Assembly (NCBI RefSeq): GCF_030504645.1
Contig: NZ_JAUKWQ010000001.1
Location: forward strand, 1,178,001 to 1,242,000
Source of the DNA: Rhizobium oryzicola
Lineage (GTDB): Bacteria > Pseudomonadota > Alphaproteobacteria > Rhizobiales > Rhizobiaceae
Direction: 5' to 3'
Length of the DNA stretch: 64,000 bases
Both the position numbers and the translations under genes were made by a program. Every line of letters starts with the position of its first letter. Within the stretch, counting starts at the first letter, position 1. The notes below the pieces were generated by a model that saw only the letters and a program-made list of their open reading frames with translations, did no database searches and had not been told where the DNA came from. Shown in pieces: positions 46,543 to 56,815 of the stretch.

Positions 46543-46672
46543 CGCTCTCATCCGTTCCCGTGCTTACAAATATAATCTAGGCGCGCTCCCGCTGCCAGAG
46601 CCTGAGGGAAGGTTCTGCCATTTGATTATCGAAATTCTCACCGAGTTCGAACGTCCAATTCCGTTTCGCCCG

Positions 46673-47413
46673 TTATTCCGGCAGGCGGTAATCGACGAAC
46701 TTATTCTGCCGCACGATGAAAAGACGTCCCGTCTCCGTCATGTCAGGCGAACAGAGCGGCACAAGCTTCTGTGCCACTTCGGATGGATGGGGCAAGGTGG
46801 TCGGGTCTTCGCCCGGCATGGCCTGCGCGCGCATGGCGGTGCGGGTCGCGCCCGGATTGACGTTGATGACCCGAAGTTTCGACTGCTTGGTTTCTTCCGC
46901 CCATGTGCGGCCCAGCATTTCCACCGCCGCCTTGGAGGCAGCATAAGCACCCCAGAAGGGGCGGGCATCGGTGGCAACGCCTGAGGACAAGAGCAGCGCG
47001 CGGCCGGCGTCGGATTTCAGCAGCAGCGGCTCGACCGAGCGGATCAGCCGCCAGGTGGCGGTGACATTGGTCAGCATCACCTTGTCGAACACCTTTGCCT
47101 CGATATGACCGACGGGCGAAATGACGCCGAGGATGCCGGCATTGGCGACGAGAATATCGAGCTTGCCCCAGCGCTCGTAGATGGAGCCGCCAAGACGATC
47201 GATGGCGGTCATGTCGGTTAGATCAAAGGGAACGAGCGTAGCCGTGCCGCCGACAGCCTTGATAGCATCATCCAGTTCTTCCAGCCCGCCAACGGTGCGG
47301 GCGCAGGCAATCACATGCGCGCCGGCCTTTGCCAGTTCCAGTGCGGTGAAGTAGCCGATGCCTCGCGACGCGCCGGTCACCAGCGCGAGCCTGCCCTTCA
47401 GATCGATCGTCAT
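46673..47413 (-). CDS. short-chain dehydrogenase/reductase
   Basis: Classical SDR of 246 residues with the NAD(P) motif TGASRGIG (about 14-21), NAG in VANAGILG, and the catalytic Ser-Tyr-Lys set SSGVATDARPFWGAYAASK (Tyr and Lys of YAASK). Substrate is unknown. It is the next minus-strand gene after the HNH/purF genes, an order seen in other rhizobia. Confidence 0.92.
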   Translation of the reverse strand: MTIDLKGRLALVTGASRGIGYFTALELAKAGAHVIACARTVGGLEELDDAIKAVGGTATLVPFDLTDMTAIDRLGGSIYERWGKLDILVANAGILGVISPVGHIEAKVFDKVMLTNVTATWRLIRSVEPLLLKSDAGRALLLSSGVATDARPFWGAYAASKAAVEMLGRTWAEETKQSKLRVINVNPGATRTAMRAQAMPGEDPTTLPHPSEVAQKLVPLCSPDMTETGRLFIVRQNKFVDYRLPE

Positions 47414-47522
47414 TCTCGTCCCATTCCGCAGTGTTCAGAAAACACCGACATCCCATGCGTTCATTCGCGCGAGGATTGTCATAGGCAGGGGACTGGCGCA
47501 AGTGCCGGATTGCCGCGGTGGG

Positions 47523-47864
47523 CTATCGGTCATTTTCTCGGCGTCGATTGCTGCGCTTGGTGCCGTCATAGAAACCGGGCGGTTTCTTGGAAACCCAGGC
47601 GACGAATTTTTGCATCTCCTCATGGGAGAGCAGGGCTTCAACGGTGAAGTAGGTTTTTTCCAGCTCCGCTTCGCTGAACAGCGCATGGATCTGCCGGTGA
47701 CAGATGCGATGGAGGGCCTGCGTTTCGCGCCCGCCACGGCTTTTCGGCACGAGGTGGTGCTCGTCGCTCTGATCCTCGGGGATCGCCCGGCCGCAGAGAG
47801 GACAGATCTGCGGCTCGGGCTTCTGGTACCAGGAGACGATCTCCTGTCTGTGCTTGCGCGCCAT
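47523..47864 (-). CDS. HNH endonuclease-like protein
   Basis: Protein of 113 residues with a zinc-ribbon-like CPLCGR pair and an HNH core: DEHHLVPKSRGG, then a CHRQIH pair. This is the HNH arrangement found in small nucleases. No partner gene is obvious. It lies 11 bp downstream of purF and 109 bp upstream of the SDR. Its C-terminal tail is basic (GTKRSNRRRENDR). Confidence 0.8.
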   Translation of the reverse strand: MARKHRQEIVSWYQKPEPQICPLCGRAIPEDQSDEHHLVPKSRGGRETQALHRICHRQIHALFSEAELEKTYFTVEALLSHEEMQKFVAWVSKKPPGFYDGTKRSNRRRENDR

Positions 47865-47875
47865 GAGGCGAGCCT

Positions 47876-49378
47876 TTAGCCGTTGCTCGCCATCACGGAG
47901 ATCTTGCGGCCCATCGCTTCGCCATCCTTGTCCAGAAGGCGGGTCGGGTAGTCACCGGTGAAGTAATGGTCGGTGAACTGCGGACGGGCCGGGTTGCGAT
48001 CCTCGCCGCCCACTGCGCGGTAAAGCCCGTTGATAGACAGGAACGCCAGCGAGTCGGCGCCGATATAACGGCACATGGCTTCGGCGCCGTCATACTGGTT
48101 GGCCAGCAGCTTTTCCGCGTCCGGCGTATCGATGCCGTAGAAGTCAGGGTAGAAGATCATCGGGGAAGCGACGCGCAGATGCACTTCCTTGGCGCCTGCA
48201 TCGCGGATCATCTGCACGATCTTCAGCGAGGTCGTGCCGCGAACGATCGAGTCGTCCACAAGGATCACGCGCTTGCCCTCGATCATCGCCCGGTTGGCTG
48301 AATGCTTCAGCTTTACGCCGAAGGCGCGGATCTGCTGCGTCGGCTCGATGAAGGTGCGGCCCACATAATGGTTGCGGATGATGCCGTATTCGAACGGAAT
48401 GCCGCTTTCCTGGGCGTAACCGAGTGCCGCTGGCGTGCCACCATCGGGAACGGGAACCACCACATCGCCCTCGACCGGCGATTCCTTGGCAAGGTTGATG
48501 CCCATGTTCTTGCGGGCGACATAGACGCTGCGGCCGCCGACGACCGAGTCAGGGCGTGCGAAATAGACATATTCGAACAGGCAGAGGCGTTCCGGCTGGA
48601 TATTCGGTGCCTTGCGCTCTTCGATCGCGATCGAACCGTCCGGCTGGATTTCGCAGATGATGACTTCGCCATTTTCCACGTCGCGAACATACTTGGCGCC
48701 GATGATATCAAGCGCACAGGTTTCGGAACAGAAGATCGGCTTGCCGTCCAGTTCACCCATGACCAGCGGGCGGATACCCGTGGGGTCGCGCGCCGCGATC
48801 AACTTGGTGCGGGTCAGCGCCAGCATCGAATAGCCGCCTTCCATCTGGCGGATGGCGTCGATGAAACGGTCGCTGGTATTGGTGTAACGCGAGCGGGCAA
48901 TCAGATGCAGAACCACTTCCGTATCTGATGTGGATTGGCAGATGGCGCCACCGGCGATCAACTGGCGACGCAGCGTCAGGCCGTTCGTGAAGTTGCCGTT
49001 ATGGGCAACGGCGATGCCGCCCACTTCGAGCTCGGCAAACAGCGGCTGGACGTTGCGCAGCGCCACTTCGCCAGTCGTGGAATAACGGGTATGGCCGATC
49101 GCCATGTTTCCAGGCAGTTTCGCGAGCGTCGCTGGATTGGTGTAGTGGTCGCCCACCAGACCCATGTGCTTTTCCGTATGGAACTGTTTTCCATCGAAGG
49201 AAACGATACCGGCTGCTTCCTGGCCACGATGCTGGAGCGCATGCAGGCCAAGCGCGGTCAGAGTGGCTGCATCCGGGTGCCCGAGGATGCCGAAGACGCC
49301 GCATTCTTCGTGCAGCGTGTCGCCATCCATATCGTTGGCCATGTCATCGGAAAGAGTATGCGAAACCGGCTGAATCAT
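47876..49378 (-). CDS. purF: amidophosphoribosyltransferase
   Basis: First enzyme of de novo purine synthesis: transfers glutamine ammonia to PRPP. The 500-residue product has the N-terminal nucleophile cysteine in EECGVFG (Cys26, exposed after propeptide removal), the glutaminase motif IGHTRYSTTG, and a C-terminal PRTase domain with VILVDDSIVRGTT. I chose the ATG at 49378 (MIQPVSHTL); the in-frame extension to 49510 is not supported. It is 139 bp downstream of the cvpA gene. Confidence 0.96.
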   Translation of the reverse strand: MIQPVSHTLSDDMANDMDGDTLHEECGVFGILGHPDAATLTALGLHALQHRGQEAAGIVSFDGKQFHTEKHMGLVGDHYTNPATLAKLPGNMAIGHTRYSTTGEVALRNVQPLFAELEVGGIAVAHNGNFTNGLTLRRQLIAGGAICQSTSDTEVVLHLIARSRYTNTSDRFIDAIRQMEGGYSMLALTRTKLIAARDPTGIRPLVMGELDGKPIFCSETCALDIIGAKYVRDVENGEVIICEIQPDGSIAIEERKAPNIQPERLCLFEYVYFARPDSVVGGRSVYVARKNMGINLAKESPVEGDVVVPVPDGGTPAALGYAQESGIPFEYGIIRNHYVGRTFIEPTQQIRAFGVKLKHSANRAMIEGKRVILVDDSIVRGTTSLKIVQMIRDAGAKEVHLRVASPMIFYPDFYGIDTPDAEKLLANQYDGAEAMCRYIGADSLAFLSINGLYRAVGGEDRNPARPQFTDHYFTGDYPTRLLDKDGEAMGRKISVMASNG

Positions 49379-49517
49379 CTCTGCTGGCCCTTGGCGTGCT
49401 CGAAAAAACAGAAATAGGCCGGCAGGGGCTTGTTCGCCATATCCCTCATCCGGCCTTGGTGGATCTTCTATAGCATAGTTGGGAACGCTTGGCTTCCCAT
49501 ACAATCGCACGAAATCG

Positions 49518-50111
49518 TCAATTGTTTGTCACATTGCCCGCAGGCGCATCGTCAGACGGGGCCTGTTCGCCATTGTTGTTCTGTTGGTTCTTGTTGCGAA
49601 GGCCGGTGATGCGAGCGCGGATCTGGGGCTCGATATCTGTTGGGAGAACCGCTTCCAGACGCCCCACCAGCCCATCAAGGAAAGGTTTCGACTTGGCATT
49701 GGTGATCCAGACCGGCTGCGAGCGGATATCCACCAGCCAGTTCCAGAAGGCGACCGCCACCACCAGAAGCAGGATGCCGCGGGCTGCACCGAACAGGAAA
49801 CCGAGCGTGCGGTCCAGCGCGCCGATGCGGCTGTCGATGATGAAATCGGCAATGCGGGTGGTGATGAAGGTGATGATGATCAGTGCGATCAGGAAGATGG
49901 CACCGGCGGAACCCGCCAGAGCAATGCGCTCATCCGAGGTGTAGTTCTTCGCATAGGGCAGAACGATCGGGTAGAGGTAATAGGCAGCGGCAATCGAACC
50001 CGCCCAGCTTGCGATCGACAGCACCTCCCGGGAGAAACCGCGCACCATGGCGAGAACTGCCGAAAACAGCGTGACGCCGATGACGATGCCGTCAAAAATC
50101 GTAATGGGCAT
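49518..50111 (-). CDS. cvpA: CvpA family membrane protein
   Basis: Inner-membrane protein of 197 residues related to the colicin V production protein CvpA. Four transmembrane segments (about 5-25, 30-50, 65-90, 105-127) are followed by a cytosolic tail. It starts with MPITIFDGIVIG. In E. coli cvpA lies in front of purF, as it does here, although the biochemical role is unclear. Confidence 0.93.
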   Translation of the reverse strand: MPITIFDGIVIGVTLFSAVLAMVRGFSREVLSIASWAGSIAAAYYLYPIVLPYAKNYTSDERIALAGSAGAIFLIALIIITFITTRIADFIIDSRIGALDRTLGFLFGAARGILLLVVAVAFWNWLVDIRSQPVWITNAKSKPFLDGLVGRLEAVLPTDIEPQIRARITGLRNKNQQNNNGEQAPSDDAPAGNVTNN

Positions 50112-50206
50112 GTATGAACGACTCCAGGAGATGAAGGAACGGCCGCAGCGTGTGCCACGTAGACCATCGTGGCCCCTCTTACATCAGTGTGCTCGCCTGT
50201 TAAAGA

Positions 50207-51610
<1,404 letters not shown>

Positions 51611-51619
51611 GGCGAAAGT

Positions 51620-51907
51620 TCAGTCTTCTTGTTGTTCTTCGGCGAAGAAATCGGCGGAAATGTTCTGGTGACCGTGCAGCACGCGCAGGATGATCACCTC
51701 GTCCGGCGTGGTTCGAAAAAAAAGAATGCGGGATCGATAGGCAATGCTGCGCACGTTAAAGGCCAAGTCGCTGCGGTCGCGCCCGTTCAGGCCAAGTGTG
51801 GCAATCGTTCGGGCTTTCGATTCCAGCTCGACAATCAGCCGGTCTGCCGCAGGTTCGTTCAAGTCAGCAAGATACCGATAGGCCTGCGCCAGATCGGCCC
51901 GCGCCAT
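51620..51907 (-). CDS. ParE/RelE-type toxin
   Basis: Toxin of a type II toxin-antitoxin pair, 95 residues as annotated. The C-terminal beta-sheet part is typical: RSIAYRSRILFFR and EVIILRVLHGHQN. The ATG at 51907 skips the usual first strand of ParE. The frame continues upstream to a stop, reading IKARRLLWTD just before ATG, but no ATG/GTG/TTG occurs there; an ATT at 51937, overlapping the antitoxin stop, is the only start-like codon at the expected place. The gene lies 25 bp after parD. Confidence 0.85.
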   Translation of the reverse strand: MARADLAQAYRYLADLNEPAADRLIVELESKARTIATLGLNGRDRSDLAFNVRSIAYRSRILFFRTTPDEVIILRVLHGHQNISADFFAEEQQED

Positions 51908-51932
51908 ATCAGTCCAAAGAAGACGCCGTGCT

Positions 51933-52223
51933 TTAATGGCCGTTGCCTTTCATTGTGCTTCGGCGTTCGGCAGGGATTTTCGCTGCAAGCTGTCGCACGT
52001 CATCCAAGAGGTCGGCCGCTGAAGCGTATTCGCGCACCCGACCGGCATCGGCATCGTCGAGGCCTCGCTGCACAAGTCCACGCAGCTCTTCTCTTTCTTC
52101 GTCATCCCGTTCCAGCAGATGCAAGCCAGCGCGTACGACATCTTCAACGCTGCGAAACGCACCGGTCTTGAGCTTGCGCTCGATAAAGGCCTGTTCTTCC
52201 TCGGTCAGGTGGATCTCGGTCAT
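51933..52223 (-). CDS. ParD-type antitoxin
   Basis: Antitoxin of 96 residues. The N-terminal half (ETEEEQAFIERKLKTG-like, here LTEEEQAFIERKLKTGAF, then SVEDVVRAGLHLLE) has the ribbon-helix-helix pattern of ParD/CC2985 proteins; the C-terminal half is charged and wraps the toxin. AAGGAG precedes the ATG at 52223. It should bind its own promoter as an autorepressor with ParE. Confidence 0.88.
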   Translation of the reverse strand: MTEIHLTEEEQAFIERKLKTGAFRSVEDVVRAGLHLLERDDEEREELRGLVQRGLDDADAGRVREYASAADLLDDVRQLAAKIPAERRSTMKGNGH

Positions 52224-52294
52224 TTCGATCTCCTTTTGTTCTCTTGTATAGCCTAGCCATTCAAGGCTGACCAGAGGGAAGCTGACCCTAAACC

Positions 52295-53464
52295 CTAAAG
52301 ATCGCCTTCGCCGAAATACTGCCGCTCATAGCGCAGGCCGAGGCTGGTCAGCAGCTCATAGCCGATCGTGCCTGCTGCACGCGCTACCTCGTCCAGGGCC
52401 ATGTTAGGACCGAAGAGTTCGATATAGTCACCGGCTTGCGCGACAGTGGCGGGCAGGTCGGTGACGTCGAAGATGGTCAGGTCCATGGTGATGCGGCCGA
52501 TGACGGGAATGCGGTGGCCGTTGAGGAAGGCATGCGCACTCTGCGGCACCGCATTGCGCAGCGGAATGCCGGAACCGGAGAGGTTGCGGAGATACCCGTC
52601 CGCATAGCCGACGGCGGCAATGGCAAGACGGCTGTCGCGGGTGAGGCGATGGGTTGCGCCGTAGCTTACGGTTTCGCCGGCCTTGGCGGTGCGGATCTGC
52701 ACGATGCGGGCTTCCGCCGTGGCAACCGGCCGCATGGGATTGGCTACGCCGTTGACGGCCTCGCCGCCGTAAAGCGCAATGCCGGGCCGCGTCAGATCGA
52801 AATGATATTCGGACCCTAAGAAGATCCCGGCGGAGGCGGCGAGACTTGATTCAATACCTTCGAAAGCAGCGCTAACCTGCCGGAAAGAATCGAGTTGCTG
52901 GCGATTTGTTTCGGAAGACGGCGTGTCTCCGCTGTGGAGGTGCGAGAGTACGAGAACCGGATCGAAGCTTGCCGGGCGCGAGACGTCATCGGCCAGCGCC
53001 AGCGCATCGGCCATGGCAAGCCCAAGGCGGTTGAAGCCGGTATCGACCTGCAGCGCGCAGGGGTAGGGGCCGCGCTCCGATATGACGGACATCCAGAAGG
53101 CCAGCTGCTCTTCGGAGGCAAGCACCGGCACCAGATCATTCTCGAAGAAGATCTCCTCTTGGCCGGGCCAGATGCCGGAGAGAACGAAGATCCGCGCTTC
53201 CGGAGCGTATGGGCGCAGCGTCGCGCCTTCGCTAGCGGCTGCCACGAAGAAATCGCGGGCGCCGGCATGATAGAGAGTCACCCCGCAATCCTCGATGCCG
53301 AGGCCATAGGCATCCGCTTTGACGACGGCACTCGCCCGGGCCTTGCCGGAGCGGTGGGCCATGTCGCGCCAGTTGTCGGCGAGAGCCTGCAGATCGACGG
53401 TCAGACGCAGCGGTGCGAAATCGAAGGGATCGGTTTCAACCAGGTCATCGCGTCCGTCTGTCAT
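52295..53464 (-). CDS. alr: alanine racemase
   Basis: PLP enzyme that makes D-alanine for peptidoglycan, 389 residues. The PLP lysine is in AVVKADAYGLG (Lys49); the opposite catalytic tyrosine is in TVSYGATHRL. It is fold-type III, with the C-terminal beta domain. The ATG at 53464 is preferred to an in-frame start at 53587. It is downstream of nothing on its strand within 250 bp; parDE lie 71 bp after it. Confidence 0.95.
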   Translation of the reverse strand: MTDGRDDLVETDPFDFAPLRLTVDLQALADNWRDMAHRSGKARASAVVKADAYGLGIEDCGVTLYHAGARDFFVAAASEGATLRPYAPEARIFVLSGIWPGQEEIFFENDLVPVLASEEQLAFWMSVISERGPYPCALQVDTGFNRLGLAMADALALADDVSRPASFDPVLVLSHLHSGDTPSSETNRQQLDSFRQVSAAFEGIESSLAASAGIFLGSEYHFDLTRPGIALYGGEAVNGVANPMRPVATAEARIVQIRTAKAGETVSYGATHRLTRDSRLAIAAVGYADGYLRNLSGSGIPLRNAVPQSAHAFLNGHRIPVIGRITMDLTIFDVTDLPATVAQAGDYIELFGPNMALDEVARAAGTIGYELLTSLGLRYERQYFGEGDL

Positions 53465-53717
53465 TATTTCATCCTTCGGTATCCAAGCGGCGAGCATGTC
53501 GGTAAAAACTGGCAGATCGCGTTGGCGGACACTAACACTTTTGTCGCGCGCGGAAATGATGATCGGCGGAAATCTTCGCTCATGCACAATGTTTCGAGGT
53601 GCGGCGCATCAAGGACTCCGTTCCCTCGATTCGGAAACCAAAGTCTTTGCTCCCGCTCGCAAAGCTGTCACATGGCTTGTTTAGAAGCGATGCCTCTTGC
53701 CGACAGGAAACAACGCC

Positions 53718-54944
53718 ATGCAGAACCATCCCGCCATCGTCATCGAGGGTGCAACAGTCGTTTTCGCGAATCGCCTCGCACCGGCAGCTATCCGTTTCGA
53801 AGATGGGCGCATCACCGCGATTGACGGAGCGCGTGACGGCGCAACCGTCATTGATGGGCGTGGTCATCTTCTTGCGCCCGCTTTCGTGGACATCCATGGC
53901 GATGCCTTCGAGCGGCAGATCATGCCGCGTCCAGGCACCATGCTGCCGGTCGCACCGGCGCTACTGGAAACCGATCGCCAGCTCGCCGCCAATGGCATCG
54001 CGACCGCCTATCATGCGCTGACACTCAGCTGGGAGCCGGGCCTGCGTTCGGTGCAAAATGGCCGGGCCGTCGTCTCGACGTTGAATACGCTCAGCCCGCG
54101 CCTGACGGTGGACAACCGGGTGCAGCTGCGCTGGGAGACCTTCTGTTTCGAGGCGATTGACCTGATCCGCGAAGCGCTCAACGGGCCGCATCTTCCGTCA
54201 ATCGCCTTCAACGACCATACCTCAATGCTGCTGCTCGACCCGGCGGTGACGATGCAGGAGCGACCCTTTGAACTCGATCCTGCCTATCCGGCGCTGGAAC
54301 CGGAAAACCCGGTCTTTGAGCACAAGATGAATGAGCGGGCCAAGCGCGCCAAGATCTCGCCCGCGCAGATGGTTGAACTCTTCAGCGCCATCTGGAAGCG
54401 GAGACCTGAGGTGCAGGCGGCGATCGAGGAGGTGGCAGCCCTTGGCCGGGCAGCCGGAGCACCCATGCTCTCCCATGACGACAGCCAGATCCAGACGCGC
54501 GATTTCTACCGCGAACGCGGCGCGCGCATCAGTGAATTTCCCATGAACCGCCGAGTGGCAAAGGCTGCCCGAGACGCTGGCGATTTCATCGTGTTCGGTG
54601 CGCCGAACGCCACGCGTGGCGGCAGTCATCTGGCCTCCATCGGTGCCGCGGACATGATCCGCGAAGGGCTGTGCGATATCCTGGCGTCCGACTATTATTA
54701 CCCGGCCATGCTGCTTGGGTTGGCACGCTTGAAGGCGGATGGCGTGGGCTCAATCGAATCCCTTTGGCCCTTGGTCTCGGCAAATCCGGCCCGTGCATTG
54801 GGCCTGACGGATCGCGGTGTTATCGAGATCGGCCGCCGCGCCGATCTGGTGCTGGTCGAGTGGCCGGAAGGGGATGCGCCGGTCGTGCGCCGCACTTTCG
54901 CTGCTGGACGGGAAGCCTATCGGGCCGTGCCTGCCGGCAATTGA
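53718..54944 (+). CDS. PhnM-like phosphonate-pathway amidohydrolase
   Basis: Amidohydrolase-fold protein of 408 residues resembling PhnM, the alpha-D-ribose 1-methylphosphonate 5-triphosphate diphosphatase of the C-P lyase pathway. Metal ligands and motifs are seen in VDIHGDAFERQIMPRPG (about 62-78), FNDHTSM and LSHDDSQ, and the ASDYYYPAM ending of the barrel. No other phn genes are present, so a C-P lyase role is uncertain. The ATG at 53718 has AGGAAA upstream. Its end overlaps the convergent ABC ATPase gene by 28 bp. Confidence 0.85.
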   Translation: MQNHPAIVIEGATVVFANRLAPAAIRFEDGRITAIDGARDGATVIDGRGHLLAPAFVDIHGDAFERQIMPRPGTMLPVAPALLETDRQLAANGIATAYHALTLSWEPGLRSVQNGRAVVSTLNTLSPRLTVDNRVQLRWETFCFEAIDLIREALNGPHLPSIAFNDHTSMLLLDPAVTMQERPFELDPAYPALEPENPVFEHKMNERAKRAKISPAQMVELFSAIWKRRPEVQAAIEEVAALGRAAGAPMLSHDDSQIQTRDFYRERGARISEFPMNRRVAKAARDAGDFIVFGAPNATRGGSHLASIGAADMIREGLCDILASDYYYPAMLLGLARLKADGVGSIESLWPLVSANPARALGLTDRGVIEIGRRADLVLVEWPEGDAPVVRRTFAAGREAYRAVPAGN

Positions 54945-55726
54945 TGGGTTCGGCGTACTGCCAGAGGGTAGATCGCACGGAAGCCCGCATCTTCCAGTTC
55001 CACCAGATGGCAGTCGACGCCGTAGATCTCGGCAATGACCTCAGGCGTGATGACATCCTCTGTCCTGCCATGATGCATGATTGCCCCGTGCCGGAGGATG
55101 CCCGTCTTGGCCGCATAGCGCGTGGCGAGGTTGAGGTCGTGCAGGATGGCCAGCGTCACAATGCCTTCTTCACGCGTGATGGTCTGCACCACATCAAGCA
55201 TATGCAGCTGATTTGCCAGGTCGAGCGCCGAGGTCGGCTCGTCCAGCAATAGCAGCTCCGGCTTGCGCACCAAGGCCAGCGCCAGTCCCACCATCTGCCG
55301 CTCACCACCGGAAAGCCGCGAGGGTTCCATGCGCGCAAATCGCATCAGGCCAAGCCGGACCAGCAGTTCCTCAGCGCGGCGAAAGCTGTCGGCCTGAGCC
55401 TTCCAGCTGTGCCGGCCGCCATTCTGCGCCAGCACCATCAGTTCAAAGACGGTCATCTGCAAATCGAGATGGGCGAGGTCCTGCGCCACATAGCCCACCT
55501 TCTTGGCTCGCTCCGCAGGCGAGGCAGAGACGAGATCGAGCCCGCCGAGATTTGCGGTGCCACGCGCCTTGCGCAAGCCGCACAGGCCTTTCACGAAGGT
55601 CGATTTGCCGGCGCCGTTCGGGCCAAGAATGGCGACAATCTCACCGGCTTCCGCGCTGAGCGAAGCCTCCTTGATAATGGCCTGTCCGCCAATGGCGACG
55701 GAGTAATCCTTGATGGTGAGGCTCAT
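54917..55726 (-). CDS. iron/siderophore ABC transporter ATPase (FepC/FhuC type)
   Basis: ATPase of 269 residues for the neighbouring FecCD-type importer. Walker A is GPNGAGKST, signature LSGGERQ, Walker B LLLLDEPTSALD, and a histidine switch follows (TLAILHDLNLA). Start overlaps the permease stop by 4 bp. It should energise uptake of a metal-chelate or cobalamin-like ligand. Confidence 0.92.
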   Translation of the reverse strand: MSLTIKDYSVAIGGQAIIKEASLSAEAGEIVAILGPNGAGKSTFVKGLCGLRKARGTANLGGLDLVSASPAERAKKVGYVAQDLAHLDLQMTVFELMVLAQNGGRHSWKAQADSFRRAEELLVRLGLMRFARMEPSRLSGGERQMVGLALALVRKPELLLLDEPTSALDLANQLHMLDVVQTITREEGIVTLAILHDLNLATRYAAKTGILRHGAIMHHGRTEDVITPEVIAEIYGVDCHLVELEDAGFRAIYPLAVRRTHQLPAGTAR

Positions 55727-56802
55727 GCGATGCCGCTCCGCCGCTTGCGCAAGACAAGGAAGATGAAGAAGGGCAGGCCCGCGAGCGAGGTCACCATGCC
55801 AAGCGGCAGGACAGCGCCGGGCAGGATGATCTTCGTCAAAAGCGATGCTGCCGTTGCAAATACGGCTCCGACAGCCATGGTCGCGGCAATGGTGAAACGG
55901 TGATCCTCACCTGTCAGCATGCGGGCCACATGGGGAGCGACCAGCCCAATAAAGCCGACAATGCCGACCACCGCCGTGACGGCTCCTGCGAGCAGTGCTG
56001 ACAGTACCAGCATGATGGCGCGGAGGCGCTGCACCCGAATGCCCAGTACCGTCGCCTGCTCGCCAAAACTGCGCAAGGCCGTCAACTGCCACGCATGAAA
56101 CAGAACGACCGGTAGGACCGCGACGCAAACACCAGCCGAAATCGTCACCTTCAGCCAGGTGGCGCGCTGCAGCGAGCCCATCAGCCAGAAGACGATGCTC
56201 TGCAATTGATCGACGCTTGCCGTGTACTGGACGAGGGACAGAAGCGCGCTGAAGACGAAATGCAGCGCAATTCCGAGGAGGGTGATGACCTGCACATTGC
56301 CGGCGCCCTGGGAGAGGCCGAGCACCAGTGCGACGGCGAGAAGCGCGAAAATGAAGGCGTTGGCGGCCGTCATCAATTCGGCAGGCAGCAAGGGAAAGAA
56401 GGCGGCAAGCCCTATCCCGCTGCCGATCATCAGGGCCGCGCCAAAGCCGGCGGCCGAGGAGACGCCGAGCGTAAAAGGTTCGGCGAGCGGGTTATCCAGA
56501 ATGGTCTGCATCAACAGGCCCGCCAGCGACAGGCTGATGCCGGTGATGACCGCCATCAGCGTCATCGGCATACGCAGGTTCCAGACGATGAACACAGCGC
56601 CTGGATCGGCATGGGCGGGATCGAAAAGGGCCGCCAGCACCTGTTTCAGCGTCATGGTGCCCGAGCCAACCATGATGTCCGCCACGGAAATGGATGCCGC
56701 CCCGAGAAAGAGGGCGGCAATGACAGCAATACGGATCATGACCGTCGCGTCATAGTGCAGCTGATCATCGCCTGGCGCTTCGATGGCGGGATGCACGGTC
56801 AT
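55723..56802 (-). CDS. FecCD-type permease of metal-chelate ABC importer
   Basis: Inner-membrane permease of 359 residues with about ten transmembrane segments and the BtuC/FecCD signature: NPLAEPFTLGVSSAAGFGAA and VGFIGLVAPHVARMLTGEDHR. The start chosen is the ATG at 56802, giving MTVHPAIEAPGDDQ; an in-frame start at 56841 overlaps the binding protein gene. It is 13 bp downstream of the binding protein gene. Confidence 0.93.
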   Translation of the reverse strand: MTVHPAIEAPGDDQLHYDATVMIRIAVIAALFLGAASISVADIMVGSGTMTLKQVLAALFDPAHADPGAVFIVWNLRMPMTLMAVITGISLSLAGLLMQTILDNPLAEPFTLGVSSAAGFGAALMIGSGIGLAAFFPLLPAELMTAANAFIFALLAVALVLGLSQGAGNVQVITLLGIALHFVFSALLSLVQYTASVDQLQSIVFWLMGSLQRATWLKVTISAGVCVAVLPVVLFHAWQLTALRSFGEQATVLGIRVQRLRAIMLVLSALLAGAVTAVVGIVGFIGLVAPHVARMLTGEDHRFTIAATMAVGAVFATAASLLTKIILPGAVLPLGMVTSLAGLPFFIFLVLRKRRSGIA

Positions 56803-56815
56803 GATGCCGCCTGTC

